A DNA stretch of 64,000 nt from Apoda limacodes (GCA_946406115.1 OX291543.1:5458501-5522500); one strand, 5' to 3'. Shown: positions 10,400-21,339, counted from the stretch's first letter. Numbers and translations are program-made. Notes: generated by a model from the sequence alone, not told the origin.

Positions 10400-10597
10400 G
10401 CAAGTGGTTCAGACCACCTTATAGGTTTTTATTTTGAAAAACCTTGTATGAACTTTTCTAAAACTGTGGTCTGAATTTCGTGGTAACTGTACAATTTACA
10501 AATTTTACCAAGTAGGTACCACGCGTTTTTCCTACCGGGAATCGAACCCAAAACTTATGACTCGTCAGTTGATCATTCTACCATTGCGCCACTTTAA
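10400..10597 (-). mobile_element. tRNA-derived SINE (minus strand)
   Basis: The minus strand contains a tRNA-like head with GTGGCGCAATGGTAGAATG (RNA polymerase III A-box type) and GGGTTCGATTCCCGG (a perfect B-box) about 40 bp later, then a tail running toward 10400. The head ends about 25 bp upstream of the splice acceptor at 10622. It is unlikely to be a working tRNA because the folded tRNA ends do not pair well by eye. Confidence 0.7.
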
Positions 10598-10622
10598 TGT
10601 AAATATTATTTTTCTTTTCCAG

Positions 10623-11174
10623 ATGCAGAACATCATAACGTTTCTTATCGTACTATGTGCAAGCATGATTTCCTGCAGAAATGTAGGACAGTCAAGGATA
10701 AAAGCACCACAATTTCCAGGACTAAATGACTATCAGCAACAACAATACTTAAAAAAAGCTATTGAGATGATAAAACAAGAATTGGAAAGTAATAAACAAA
10801 ATTACGAGCCGCAGAACTTTGGACAAACATTCGCACAGTCGACTTCTAACCAAAATAAGGAAGCAACTCAACAAGAAATTTCTTCAGATATATATGAATT
10901 GTTAAACCAGATATATAATAACATAAAATACCCCACGACATATAATCAAGCCCCGCAGCTTCAACCAATTTACATACCATATCCAGTACCTTATCCTGTG
11001 GTCCAAAACTGTCAATATCCAGCGGAAGTCACTAACAATAAAACCGCAATGGTACCAAATTCGGAAAGTAGTGATGTGCTAAAAAAGAATGCAGAACCAG
11101 AAAAACCTATACGAGGCGAATCCGACAACGAGCAAGATGATGTCAATTGGGGATTTGCGGATTATACAAATTAA
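10623..11174 (+). CDS. Small secreted protein, unrecognised family (last exon)
   Basis: The frame opens with ATG directly after a strong splice acceptor (TTTTTCTTTTCCAG ends at 10622) and runs 183 codons to TAA. An AATAAA signal lies at 11205. The N-terminus (MQNIITFLIVLCASMISC) looks like a signal peptide, so the product is probably secreted. The mature part is rich in Gln, Asn and Tyr, with a helix-like KKAIEMIKQELESNKQ, a Pro-Tyr block (YIPYPVPYPVV), one Cys and an acidic tail ending WGFADYTN. An upstream ATG at 10557 is in frame but lies in SINE sequence, so the start after the acceptor is preferred. I do not recognise the family. A 5' noncoding exon upstream is inferred. Confidence 0.65.
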   Translation: MQNIITFLIVLCASMISCRNVGQSRIKAPQFPGLNDYQQQQYLKKAIEMIKQELESNKQNYEPQNFGQTFAQSTSNQNKEATQQEISSDIYELLNQIYNNIKYPTTYNQAPQLQPIYIPYPVPYPVVQNCQYPAEVTNNKTAMVPNSESSDVLKKNAEPEKPIRGESDNEQDDVNWGFADYTN

Positions 11175-11204
11175 GATTTAGTCATGAAGATTAGCTAAGG
11201 GAAA

Positions 11205-11210
11205 AATAAA
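11205..11210 (+). terminator. Polyadenylation signal of the secreted-protein gene
   Basis: A canonical AATAAA lies 31 bp after the stop codon of the 10623-11174 frame, which supports that frame as a real terminal exon. Confidence 0.5.
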
Positions 11211-11339
11211 TATATGAAATTACATATAAATAATATTTTTTTAAATTACATTATTTCTGGCCTATTAAATTAAACTTATTAATTTACTAATTAAATGACT
11301 GTGGTTTTACTTTCAGAAATATCGGAAATAATCGGAATA

Positions 11340-11545
11340 CACATTTTCGTCCCAAATTTTGGCCTCTAGGGATGATTTTCCAAAAACGGTAAAACATGGC
11401 AATCTTAATTTCCAACCTAAAAGCCAAATACGTGTTTTTATGCATTTAGCTTAAAGAATGATGGCCATACCCATTATTGTAAAAATCCTAGGTCTGTGGC
11501 CATACCCAACTAACAATATTTGGTCCTTTAAGGGTTGAGACAACG
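11340..11545 (+). repeat. Dispersed repeat shared with 19440-19610
   Basis: A block of about 70 bp (AAAACGGTAAAACATGGC, CAATCTTAATTTCCAACC, TTTTTATGCAT) is repeated near 19470-19530 with moderate divergence. The stretch also carries two copies of GGCCATACCCA. The class is unknown. Confidence 0.5.
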
Positions 11546-12960
11546 TTTTAGTCGCAACCTACGGTTAGACCGTTTTGATTGTATAACAATAATGTTAACG
11601 TGTATATGACGCGAAATAGGCGGAAATTAAAAAACTTTCATTCGTATAATGATCGAATAGACGTCATGTAACACAAAAAAATTGTAAAGTATTATTGTTA
11701 TGACCTTAACACGGATGCTTGAAGTCACCAAACGTGAGCAGTGCACTAAAATATTTAAAAAATTTCATCATTATGACAGACTAGTTTGTTTATCGGCCAT
11801 GTTTGTTACTGAATGTTATTTAATATAAAAGTTAAATTCGGTGTCAGTAACTCTTAGTACCTACAATTCTTCACAATTTTTAATTCCCCTTTATAATTAT
11901 AGTAAAATAATATTATTATACTTAAAAATTACAATTTTATATTACATTAATGCTATTTAATGTAGTGATCATAACTATAATACGAAAATCTTAAAACTGT
12001 AGGTCACATTACACGACTTTAATTGATTTATTGTCCGCCACTTTTAGAATACCGTGAAAGAAGCAAAAACCCAAAAATAAAAGACATTGATAAAACAATT
12101 AAATATTCAAAAGGTTTTTAACAACAACGTATATTACACGTTGTTACAGAATGCGTTGAAGAAATAAAGGTTCACTGCTCGTTCCCCGTAAGTGATAGCG
12201 TGATAATATGTAGCCTATATGTTGACCCGACTTCTTAATAATATTCGTGCCAAATTTAAATAAAATCCATGCAGTACTTTTTGGTTTATCCCGAACATAC
12301 ATACAGACAAACAGACAAAAATTCTAAAAACTATATTTTTGGCTTCGGTATCGATTGTAGATCACACCCCAAGTATTCTTATAAAAAATATTCAATGTAC
12401 AGTTTTGACTATCCTACCATTTTATTATATGTATAGATAATTGTGACCTATATACGTTCATCTTGTGAGAGTCGTTTAGCTGTCAAAAAGTAGTCGTAAT
12501 AATGACCATTTATTTTTCGTTTAAACCGCTGCGACTGTTATATGATGATCATATAATTTGATTGTGTTAACGTTTTCTGGACTGAATTAAATGACTAAAG
12601 TATTATACAACATTCCAACTATAACACAATTCCTTGAAATTTTTGATACCACCAGATAACCTCTATATTATATATATGTTATTTAGTCTCTATATTATAG
12701 GCCAACTTTGCTAGTTGGGTATGCCTTCCATACAAAGTTTAACCCCTATTTTAACCTATTTTAGTGGTACTAGTAGTTTATACCTGTACCTACTAGATTG
12801 CACTATGCATTCCATACAAACGTTATTAATTTCTATTTTCCGTACTTGTTTATCGATATAAACGAAATTTTATGCTATAAATGCTCTAGCAATAGGACAA
12901 AGTTGTCTTCAAATAAAAAAAAAGTTAATTTAGGCCAATGTCTAAATGTCTAATAATCTA
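11546..12960. other. Intergenic sequence with one LINE-tail-like piece
   Basis: No gene is seen. Near 12220-12340 there is a piece of the type CCGTGCCAAATTTAAATAAAATCC followed by CATACATACAGACAAACAGAC when divergence is allowed for. This resembles the 3' tails of lepidopteran LINEs. The rest is plain AT-rich sequence. Confidence 0.4.
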
Positions 12961-12971
12961 CTACCTCGGCT

Positions 12972-13018
12972 TGGTGCATGTTGGCGGTCACCTATCCAGT
13001 ACTGACCATGCCTGACCT
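12972..13018 (-). repeat. 5S rRNA-derived fragment
   Basis: The minus strand reads GGCATGGTCAGTACTGGAT followed by AGGTGACCGCC, matching the C-box part of the 5S rRNA internal promoter. It belongs with the 5S-derived SINE copies at 38778, 41974 and 57999. The upstream half is missing. Confidence 0.55.
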
Positions 13019-13210
13019 TACTTTAGTTAGAATACAGTTTCTGGTACAAAAATAATAATAAATATTTTTTTGGACATTACACACAGCACAACCTGGGTCC
13101 CAAAGTAAACAAAGGATAGACACTAGACGACAGATACAAAACATAAGTTCTTTTTTTGTATACATATTATGCATAGAAAACACCTAATCTCACGACAAAC
13201 ACAAATAAAT
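13019..13210 (-). mobile_element. SINE tail (tRNA-derived family)
   Basis: The minus strand contains TGTTTGTCGTGAGATTAGG, GTGTTTTCTATGCATAATATG, the CTTTGTTTACTTTGGGACC block and the GGTTGTGCTGTGTGTAATG block. These match the body of the tRNA-derived SINEs at 36395-36735 and 58622-58790. The tRNA head is absent. Confidence 0.7.
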
Positions 13211-13339
13211 AAATATATAGGTACAGGGTATAAACGATAAGTTATCTCACTCGATTATTTCTAAACCATAAACGATATCGAAATAGGTACTACTATTAAT
13301 CCTGAAAGACCTTCAAGGCATCAATACCGATGGTATCAT

Positions 13340-13730
13340 TAATCCATTATAAATGCGAAAGTAACTCTGTCTGTCTGTCCTGTTTGCTGTCTGTCTGTTC
13401 CGATTACGATAAAATTTTGCAAGGAGATAGTTTGTGTCCCGAGAAAGGGCATAGGCTACTTGAAAACAAGTGTGAGTCGGTTTTTTATCTACCTAACCTT
13501 AATGAAGGAGTTGCTGTTGAAATCCAACACCGATAAAAAAGTTTAGATTTGTTGGAACCGCGAGCAAAATTGGGCATGGAGATAGGTTGTCCCGTCGAAG
13601 GACATAGGCTACTTGAAAATGTCAAGTGTGAGTCGGTTTTTTTCATAATTGACAAGTTTCCGTTGAAATCCTACTCCAATAACCGAATTTAGGACGGGTG
13701 AAACCGCGGGCAAAAGCTAGCGGTTTATAA
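13340..13730 (+). repeat. Dispersed LINE-tail-type repeat with a duplicated unit
   Basis: It starts ATAAATGCGAAAGTAACTCT followed by GTCTGTCTGTC runs. Two related units follow, each with GGAGATAG, GGACATAGGCTACTTGAAAA, GTGTGAGTCGG and TTGAAATCC, and the copy ends GAAACCGCGGGCAAAAGCTAG. Partial copies in the opposite orientation lie at 49610-49990 and 52705-52835. This is a very common lepidopteran repeat; I cannot name its parent with confidence. Confidence 0.7.
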
Positions 13731-14716
13731 AATAAACTGGTCTATCCGAAAATTTGATGTTCTGAGCTTCCATACATTTAGTATAGAAGCACTTTCAGGA
13801 TCAATACAACGAATCAGTATTTCGATATTGTGTATATTTTGAATATATTCGAGTGAGATCACTTAGCGTTTTGTCCCTGTATCAAAAAATAGGTTTGTCT
13901 CGTTGCCTCCATCAAGCAGTCAGGTCATTCAGCCACGGAGCGTAGCCGACAAAAGTACCTAACTGGGCTACAAGCTTCTCAATATGCAGAATAGAGAGAG
14001 GCAGCTCAACGAGGACAGATATAGGTATGTATACATATAGCGAAAGCTTAAGGAAAAAAAGGTCTCAGAAGACTATCCATGAAATTTTAAAATATTTTAA
14101 GTAAGAAAAATTGGGTTTTTTTTGGCAGGGGAGTATCTTCGAGTTCCGTAGGATTAGAATTATCACGAAAATCTAAAGAACTTGTGTATGAGACCTAAGT
14201 TAGCTGATACTATAAACTCCGAGTTCTGTAATCTCCTCTCAATAGTCTCATAAATTTGAACATTAGAAATTGACTTTAAAAAGAGAAAAAGCAAACCTGT
14301 GGTCTCTTTTTTCTTTCTATCAACGTCCACCATTTTGTTTGTTTATGTTTTATAGAACAAGTTGGAAAGAGACAAGAGACAGTAGGTTCGCTTTATGTCT
14401 TCATACCTTAGCGACCTGTTTTTATCACAGCTGGCAAGGAAATGTCCTGTGTGCTCTATCTATGATTACACCTTAAAAAATATAACAAATCTGTATGGTG
14501 GGTCACACAAAACACCTTTTTGTAATTTTATTACAAAACGTTACAAAACGAACGGATATAACGAAACTACAGGGAAATCTTAAAAAATAAGAAGTTTAAT
14601 AGGGCCATGAGAAAATTTGTTTTTGGTTCTCGGCCATGACCTATGCATGTTTTAAAATTTGTGTAAGTTAACGAATGAAGAAGAAAAAAAAATAATCATA
14701 AATATTTTTTTTTTAT
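13731..14716. other. Intergenic or intronic sequence, nothing firm
   Basis: Two overlapping short frames at 14270-14583 lack any recognisable domain. No promoter or repeat can be named. Confidence 0.35.
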
Positions 14717-14786
14717 AAATTTAACACATCTTTATTCATCAAACCAACAGCTGGAGTCTGAAGATGTAGAACGCGCCCGTCTTCGT
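14717..14786 (-). CDS. Possible terminal exon, minus strand
   Basis: On the minus strand a good acceptor (TTTATATTTTTCAG) precedes 14786, and AATAAA follows at about 14730. All three frames of the short exon are open to a stop close to that signal, for example RRRARSTSSDSSCWFDE or TKTGAFYIFRLQLLV. No upstream exon could be linked, so this is a weak candidate. Confidence 0.25.
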
Positions 14787-14924
14787 CTGAAAAATATAAA
14801 TAACAATTGAAAATACTACTAAATAGAAAATAGGTCAAAAAGTGTATGCAGTTTGTTTTGAAATAGCTGTTGTCCTATTGTTACCTACGACTCCAACGTT
14901 TTGTGCGTATCTTATGTAGGTATT

Positions 14925-15240
14925 TTATGGTTCCGTAGCCAAATAGCAAAAATAGAAGTTCCTACGAATCTTTTATCTAAAATCTGGTGCATTTCTAGTA
15001 ACCAAGCAAGCATTGTATAAACACGGTATATTTCAAATTTCTTTCAATTTAAACCAGTAGTTTAAGAATTATAACTAGTCAAAATTCTTAATTTTGTCAC
15101 TCACTGACTGACCGATCATCAAAACTCTAAGGCACTTCTAGTAGACTTAGAAGCTTCAAATTTTGAATACAATTAGTGTTTAGTGTATAACTCAAGGAAA
15201 AACTAAAATATTTTGGATTTTCAGTCCAGTTTTCTAGGTA
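14925..15240. repeat. Dispersed repeat (GGTTCCGTAGCC / CACTCACTGACTGACC type)
   Basis: The stretch contains GGTTCCGTAGCCAAATAGC, TTGTCACTCACTGACTGACC, CTCTAAGGCACTTCTAGTAG and ACTTAGAAGCTTCAAATTTT. I recognise these as parts of a common lepidopteran dispersed repeat. No protein is encoded. Confidence 0.55.
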
Positions 15241-15792
15241 GGTACTAATGATTAAATATATGTAATATATATATGAATATACATATATGTAGATTCCATA
15301 CGTAGCTGGCATGGCAACTGTACGTGTAAGTGAGGTTGTAAATAACCGCGGCGCGCATAGAGGTGAATGCGAACGCTGCTCCAATTGATTCTAGAGATAA
15401 AGATTTAGATGTGAAGTGCTTTCCTGATCTTTATGTTGGAGGTAAATATGGACAGTTTTATGTTCAGCAGCAAAAGTTAACATCTAGTGAATATATTAGA
15501 ATATATTAATGTCAAAACACTCTCAATTCCGTCTAAATCAACAATATTTATATTTTCTATTTAATGATGCTAATATACGTCAAATTGATTCAGATATATT
15601 CTATAAAATGAATTGCGTTAATCAAAAATAAAAAATTACAACTAAACATTATTTTGAGATGCTTATTAAAGATGAGTTAGAAGGTGACTTAACAGCGATA
15701 TTTGGTAGGCTAAGAAATACGGAACAGTTTTGGAAAAAAACGAGAAATAATGTCAACTGTATGACACAACACTACGGAGTCCTTCAGAATGG

Positions 15793-16515
15793 ATGTGGGA
15801 TGATTTAGGTGAGTACCTTAAGGAAGTTAATGGTCCTGAAATAGCGAACAAAAACATTAGTGAATTAGTTGCACTAGATCCTGTCTCCACTTCTCGATTT
15901 ATTGATAATAAGTTTAAAGCTATGTTGGAATTCATTATGTCATCTGATGAGCCGCTTGGAAAAGTAATACATTACTTTTGGAGACGAGAATATCAACCGT
16001 GTGGAGCGCAACACTTTTATTCAATATTATGGGTAAAAGACGCCCCCATACTTCACGAGTCCTCGCTTGATGAGGTTGCATCATTCATTACAAAGTACGT
16101 AACTTGTGCTTTACCTAACAAGAATGTTTCACCAACTCTCTATCAATGAGTTACGTCATAAGAGACCCATAAATATAATAAGTATTGCATGCGCCAAAAG
16201 AAAACAAGAAGGGGTTTCGTAAAAGTTTGTCGTTTCGGGTTCCCCCGCCCGGTCACAGAAGTACTTACTATTAAAGATATAATAGAATCAATAGCTGCAA
16301 GAAAAACATTGTCGCCTAACAGTAGACTTTACTATATTGTACGCAAAAAAGAATGGGTTATGGTGAATGATTATAATCCCGCGATTTTGCTAGCATGGAA
16401 TAAAGACCTTCAATATGTAGGCGAAAAAACAGCTATTTTAAATTATTACGTCACGAAATATACCACCAAAAGCGGGAAAACTCACGTTGCTGATATGTTT
16501 CAAGGCATAAACTAA
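15793..16515 (+). pseudogene. Helitron Rep domain fragments
   Basis: Two frames (15793-16149 and 16189-16515) cover the replication initiator core. The usual paired histidines (HxH after Gly-Ala-Pro) read QHFY, so the metal-binding second His appears to be Tyr. The two-tyrosine region YYVTKYTTK is kept. A stop at 16149 and a gap of about 40 bp separate the parts. Confidence 0.8.
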
Positions 16516-16584
16516 ATAAAACCTTTAAGAAGCCGCCTGTTTAATATTGGCCTTAGAGTATTATCTACTAGAGAGTGCGGCTCT

Positions 16585-18733
16585 TTGGAAGCCAGTGACA
16601 CTCTACTTGGTATTCCTTTGTACGGTACAGATCCTACCACAACAATTCGATGGCTGGACGTCAACATCTTTCGTAACCGGCGCGTTAAATCTAAATCTGA
16701 TATGATGAAGCTAGAACCAGAGTCCACCGATGTTTATTACGAGTCTTGGATTGATGACCACTATCCTAAACGGCCTAAAGAGTTGGAGACTACTAACTTA
16801 TACAGTTACGCTCAAAATTACAATATTGTTAAACACGCCCAATCTCCTCCAAAGTCGAGTGCTACGAGATCAATGACAGTAAAATGTCCCTGAAAAGAAG
16901 AGTTAACCCATATTTGATCAATCACTATATCTACGACGGAGCTCAAGTACCAGAGAAATACTTCTTCTCTTTACTTCTTTTATTCAAGCCATGGCGTTCC
17001 TTAGATGAACTCAAAATGGGGAGTGATACTTACACGGAAGCCTTTAATTTGGCGAACGTAGATATAAAAGAAGGCGACGATAATGGTTATTCAATGTTAG
17101 AGTCAAGATATAAGATACAAAAAGCATTTCAAATTATAGAATCTAAAGTAGCTAAGATAAGCGAAGAAAGGGAAATTGTTGATGATGGCGATTGTTCTGA
17201 AAATTCATTAGACTTTGAAGCTGTGGAAGCTGCAAACGCAATGGATGACTTTCAGAGAATCAATCTGGTAGAAGAAGAGCAGACTGATCTTCAAAGTATG
17301 ATCGCAAAACTTAATGCCGATCGAAAAAGAGTCTTCGATATGTTCACAAATAAAATGGACACAACTCATAATAACGCTGACGTTTTACGCTGTTTCGTGA
17401 GTGGTAGTAGTGGCACGGGAAAGAGCTTTTTAATAAAAAGTCTGAAATTTGGGTTAAAACGTATTTAAACAAAAAAGTTGCAGTTACTGCTCCAACAGGA
17501 ATAGCTGCATTCAATGTAAATGGATTGACTTTACAAAGACTATTGCAGCTGCTTGTGGAACACAAGCAAACACCAAAGTACAAGCCACTTTCTGATGAAG
17601 CGCACCAAGTTCTGAGATCAGATTTGAAAGAAGTAGAGTTGTTTATCATAGACGAAGGGTCGATGATATCCAATGTAGTATTCGACACAAGCGACGATCA
17701 GAATGACTGGTTTGGAAAAAAAAATCTTGTAGTTTTCGGAGATCTCTTACAGCTTCCGCCAGTAAGAGAAAAGTCACCTTTTGTAAAACTATCAACTGCG
17801 GAAACTAACAAGTTTTTAGGTTCTCTCAGTAGGTCGAATCTCTGGATTGAACTGTTCATATACGATGAACTTACTATTAACATGCGACAGCTCAATGATT
17901 CTGACTTTGTTGAAATGCTAAATAGAATAAGATTAGGTGTGCCTACACAAAAAGACCGCGACTTACTCTCGACTAGATAAATAACTCTAAAATCCGATTC
18001 AAATGAAAACTGATTAATTGAAATAATTGAACACCTCTCGAAACTTGCTGATGATACTGCAATGCTTAGATCTCTCCCACATCCCGAAATAAGACTTACT
18101 GCTGTAGATAGCATAGATTGCCCCAGATACCTAACAAAAAGAGCTCGTAAATGCATAAAAAATATGATGACGATGCTTCTATGACTGCGGGCCTGGAAGA
18201 GAACATAATTATAAAAATAGGAGCAAAAGTCATGTTATGGCGAAATATTGACGTGAGTCTTGGTTTAGTTAATGGTTCTATCGGTATAGTGCAAAAAGTA
18301 AAGGTTGATTCGGAAAATAAAAAAATATTTAGGAAAATATACATTACATTTTATAAAGAACATGTTTACGAGCTTGGTCCAGTCAAAACTAAATTTGAAA
18401 TTATTAATAGAGCTTATGTTCATCGCGAACAGTTTCCCATGTGTATACCATATGCTATAACTATACAAAAAAGTCAGGGCCTAAATCTCAATAATGCGCT
18501 GATGGATATCGGGTTCTGCAGTATTCACATCCGGTCAAGCTTACGTGGCACTTTCGAGAGTTACAAGTCTGGGCGGATTACATCTAATTAATGTCGACTT
18601 TGGAACTATTAATGCGCAGGAATCCACAATTTGTGAATACAATAGAAGAAGAAGCATTTACCGTCCAAACTTGTCAAAAATTGTTGCATCAAAGCCTCCG
18701 AGAAAAACCCATAGAGACAGGGAGTGGCTTTGA
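16585..18733 (+). pseudogene. Helitron PIF1-like helicase fragments
   Basis: Frames at 16585-16893, 16884-17468, 17525-17980, 18151-18591 and 18545-18733 together span the linker and the PIF1-type helicase with all main motifs, from Walker A (GSSGTGKS) to the last motif (VALSRVTSLG-like). The lesions between them look like small indels or point stops, which suggests moderate age. No endonuclease or OTU domain is seen. Confidence 0.85.
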
Positions 18734-19440
18734 GAAAAACTAGCTGAAGCTCAGGAAGTAGTACCAGGAAAGAAAAAGAGGAAGACTACCTACAAAAATA
18801 AGAAAAGCTCATAAGATGGGCTTTAAGAAAATTCGTTGTTGTTATTTAAGAAGTAGAGGGTACTGGAAAGGAAAAAAAAGAGGTCTGGTCTATCTACAAA
18901 AAGAAATGAGATACCATCAAAAACAAAACAAAAAACCAAGTCTCGCAACTCAGTCAGCGCGATTTTGCAATCGCACTAAACAATCTTATTTACTATAATA
19001 GTATTGCTTGTGAGTTACATTGTGTTTTCTAGCGATGGCCAAGTCAATTTATTTTATTTAAACATAAAAGATTTTTAATATTATTATAAGATGTTGTTCG
19101 ATTAGCTAATTACGTAATACCTTAAGACAGAAGGTCCCTTAAGTAGGGACTGAATAAATTAACCGACTTGGTATTACATGGATCTCAGAACTTTTTACGG
19201 TAGAAGAACTGAGTTGCGAGACTTGGTTTTTTTTACAAGTTTTGTTTTTGATGGTGTATATTTTCCAATTATAAGTAGTTTTAGGTACCTACCTAAATGG
19301 CTTTTCAAGTTGAAAAATTTGTGTCTTAACTTTTGAATATTTTTAAAAATCATGATTGTTTCAAACGAAATCACTTTAAAAGTTTTTAAAAACCCACAAC
19401 CATTCAAATTTTACGCAACCAAACTTGGCAGGTTTTTATT
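18734..19440. other. Helitron 3' flank
   Basis: The first part may still be Helitron noncoding sequence. A 60-codon Lys/Arg-rich frame at 18816 has no recognised domain. No clear Helitron hairpin and CTRR terminus was found. Confidence 0.35.
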
Positions 19441-19660
19441 TCCTCATATTATCCAATCTGTAAACAAAAACGGTAAATCAAGTCAATCTTAATTTTCAAC
19501 CTAAAGGCCAAATTTTTATGCATAACTGGAAAATTTATGGATTTTCATACAAAATTGTTATCCTCATTTTTCCCCTTTAGGGGATTAATTAAAAATAGGG
19601 GAGCTCTAAGTTCCTGGACACAGTAGTTTTGTTAAGGGCGATGCGTGGATGTGTCACTGA
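19441..19660 (+). repeat. Dispersed repeat, second copy of the 11340 type
   Basis: It shares the AAAACGGTAAA, CAATCTTAATTTTCAACCTA and TTTTTATGCATAA blocks with 11385-11450. It then continues into CATACAAAATTGTTATCC and GGGGAGCTCTAAGTTCC, which look like another lepidopteran dispersed element. Confidence 0.5.
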
Positions 19661-19899
19661 ATCAGTCAGTTTCTTCTTTTTTTTAGTGTATATTTTTATG
19701 ACGGCGAAAGATTATGCTATTTTTTTTTTATTTCAATACATAATGGTTTACATGAGAAACATTTATGTAAAACTTGATAGATCTGAAAATTAATAGAATG
19801 ATGTCGGAATTATAATGAGAGGTTTTCCGAGACAGGGAAAAAATGTCTAGAGGTATGTACTTTTTTACTTTAAATGCGGGAAAATACCATATGACAAAG

Positions 19900-20090
19900 T
19901 AACATAATTATTTATACAGTATAGGCCTTAGTTTGAATTTGGAACACAGCCAAGTCACTAACTTTTTTTAAATTTCAGCCATCGGAAAGTTCCTCATTAT
20001 CAGTATGGACATAGAACCGTACGGACGGACAGACGGACTTGACGAGACTATAAGAGCCCTTGTACGACCTGCAGAAATACTGTGCGCGAG
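19900..20090 (+). repeat. LINE-tail-like dispersed repeat
   Basis: The stretch contains GGACGGACAGACGGACTTGA and CGAGACTATAAGAGCC, a motif set common at the 3' ends of lepidopteran retroposons. It is noncoding. Confidence 0.45.
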
Positions 20091-20098
20091 CGGTCCGC

Positions 20099-20423
20099 TT
20101 ATTCAGTAATGTAGCGTCCGGTGAAAAACGGAGCCTCTTGAAGTTCTGCTTTAGTGCTTTCAGAAATGATATTATAAAAAATACCTAAGCGTTTTTTTCC
20201 GTGTCTGCTTAATTCTCTTAGCAGATTTCTTTCTATCCGGCTTCCGAATAGGATGATTATTCTTATCTTTTTTACGGCTGTTATTTCTTCTTTCTTCTTC
20301 ACGGCTATCACTTCTTGTATCATCTTCTTCGTTTTGTGATTGCTGTTGTCGTCGTTCTCTATATATTTCTAACGAGTCTTTAGGCATTACTTCCCAGAAA
20401 TCCGTCTCACTTCGCTGCATTTC
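20099..20423 (-). CDS. Charged protein exon with an apparent homopolymer frameshift
   Basis: On the minus strand an acceptor-like TTTTTATTATAG precedes GAAATGCAGCGAAG at 20423. The frame from 20420 begins MQRSETDFWEVMPKDSLEIY and becomes very rich in Arg, Lys, Glu and Asp, then ends at 20172 shortly after a run of seven A. The overlapping frame, one base out, continues through RLGIFYNIISESTK to FFTGRYITE and a stop at 20099. Both halves look protein-like and meet at the A run, so an indel in the sequence or the gene is likely. No family is recognised. The basic-acidic stretch could suit a nuclear protein, but this is a guess. It could also be chance. Confidence 0.35.
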
Positions 20424-20429
20424 CTATAA

Positions 20430-21339
20430 TAAAAATTATGTGTGAAATATAAACTTAACTAATACACTAGGCCGACTTGTTGAAGATTCAGGGTTAAATA
20501 AATAACTAGCTAAATAACCAAACCTGGGTCAATTGTATAACTAGATACAATAATACTTTATAATTTGTGACTAGATAACTCATCAATAGTCTTGCAGAAG
20601 CAGAAAGTTAACTATTCCACAGAAGTGACAACATAACAATAATACATGTGCATCCTGTTATAAACCGCCTAAATAATAAATTCCTGCATATACAACATAT
20701 ATGGGTCACGCTCTCGCTTGTAAGAAACAATAAATCCATCTCTTTTTAATGTCTATTATTCTTCTACAATGAACTTTTAAAGATAATACTTTATTATGTC
20801 GTCCTTCGACTCCTTCGTGATGCCATCCAGCAGATGACCGGATGTTTATGAAAGATGTTTTAGGAATGGAAGATGCTTTTAAAAATTGTGTTATTTCATG
20901 TTTTGCATTATATGCGTACGTAGTCTGTCGGTTTATTCACTACATATTTATTTAATTTGAATTGTGCAAGTGGAAAGTGTTAAAAATTGACCTACTAAAG
21001 ATCCTTGTTTGTTTTCGCGCGTTCGTTCTTTGCTCCAATTTTTTCTACGGTAGTAGCCTTTGTGGCAAAAAGACTTTGCCTATGTGTATCTATGTGTTGA
21101 ATATAGAAAAAAAAATGACGCAGCTAGTGACTTAACCCTCCGATGGATGCGAGTTAAATATTTAATATTTAACTCGGTGGTTGACCCGAGTTAAGTAGTA
21201 GCGCAAGACAAATATGACTTTGGCTCAGGTTAAGTTTATAACTTGACAATAAATGGCGCTAACCCTTAGACGCGCAAGTGGCCCTAAGGGAGCAAGCATC
21301 AGACAAGCCAGCCCAAAGGTTAATGATGCTTACGTCTGG
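20430..21339. other. AT-rich spacer with a short hairpin
   Basis: No gene is seen. A near-perfect palindrome with 12-bp arms and one central base lies at 21151-21175 (GAGTTAAATATT and its complement). Confidence 0.4.

Larger units (their letters stand above)
15386..18733 (+). mobile_element. Helitron transposon, decayed (Rep plus PIF1-type helicase)
   Basis: Successive frames give a RepHel protein in order: an N-terminal DVKCFPDLY block; a Rep core with HYFWRREYQPCGAQHFYSIL (about 15970-16030), the two-tyrosine-like YYVTKYTTK (about 16444) and INDYNPAILL-like VNDYNPAILL; then helicase motifs. These are Walker A GSSGTGKS (about 17404), Walker B IIDEGSMIS (about 17646), GDLLQLPP, LTINMRQ, GAKVMLWRN, IQKSQGLNL and finally ALSRVTSLGGLHLINVDF. 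Stops or shifts near 16150, 16515, 16893, 17468, 17980 and 18591 break the gene. Helitrons move by rolling-circle replication; this copy is inactive. I could not fix the terminal TC and CTRR ends by eye. Confidence 0.9.

Noticed and set aside
10520..10597. Possible tRNA gene on the minus strand
   Set aside because: A- and B-box are good, but acceptor-stem pairing is not evident and a SINE-like body follows. It is best explained as a SINE head.
15127..15384. 85-codon minus frame with a Tyr/Ile-rich stretch
   Set aside because: The stretch comes from an ATATAT-type microsatellite, and the rest overlaps a dispersed repeat.
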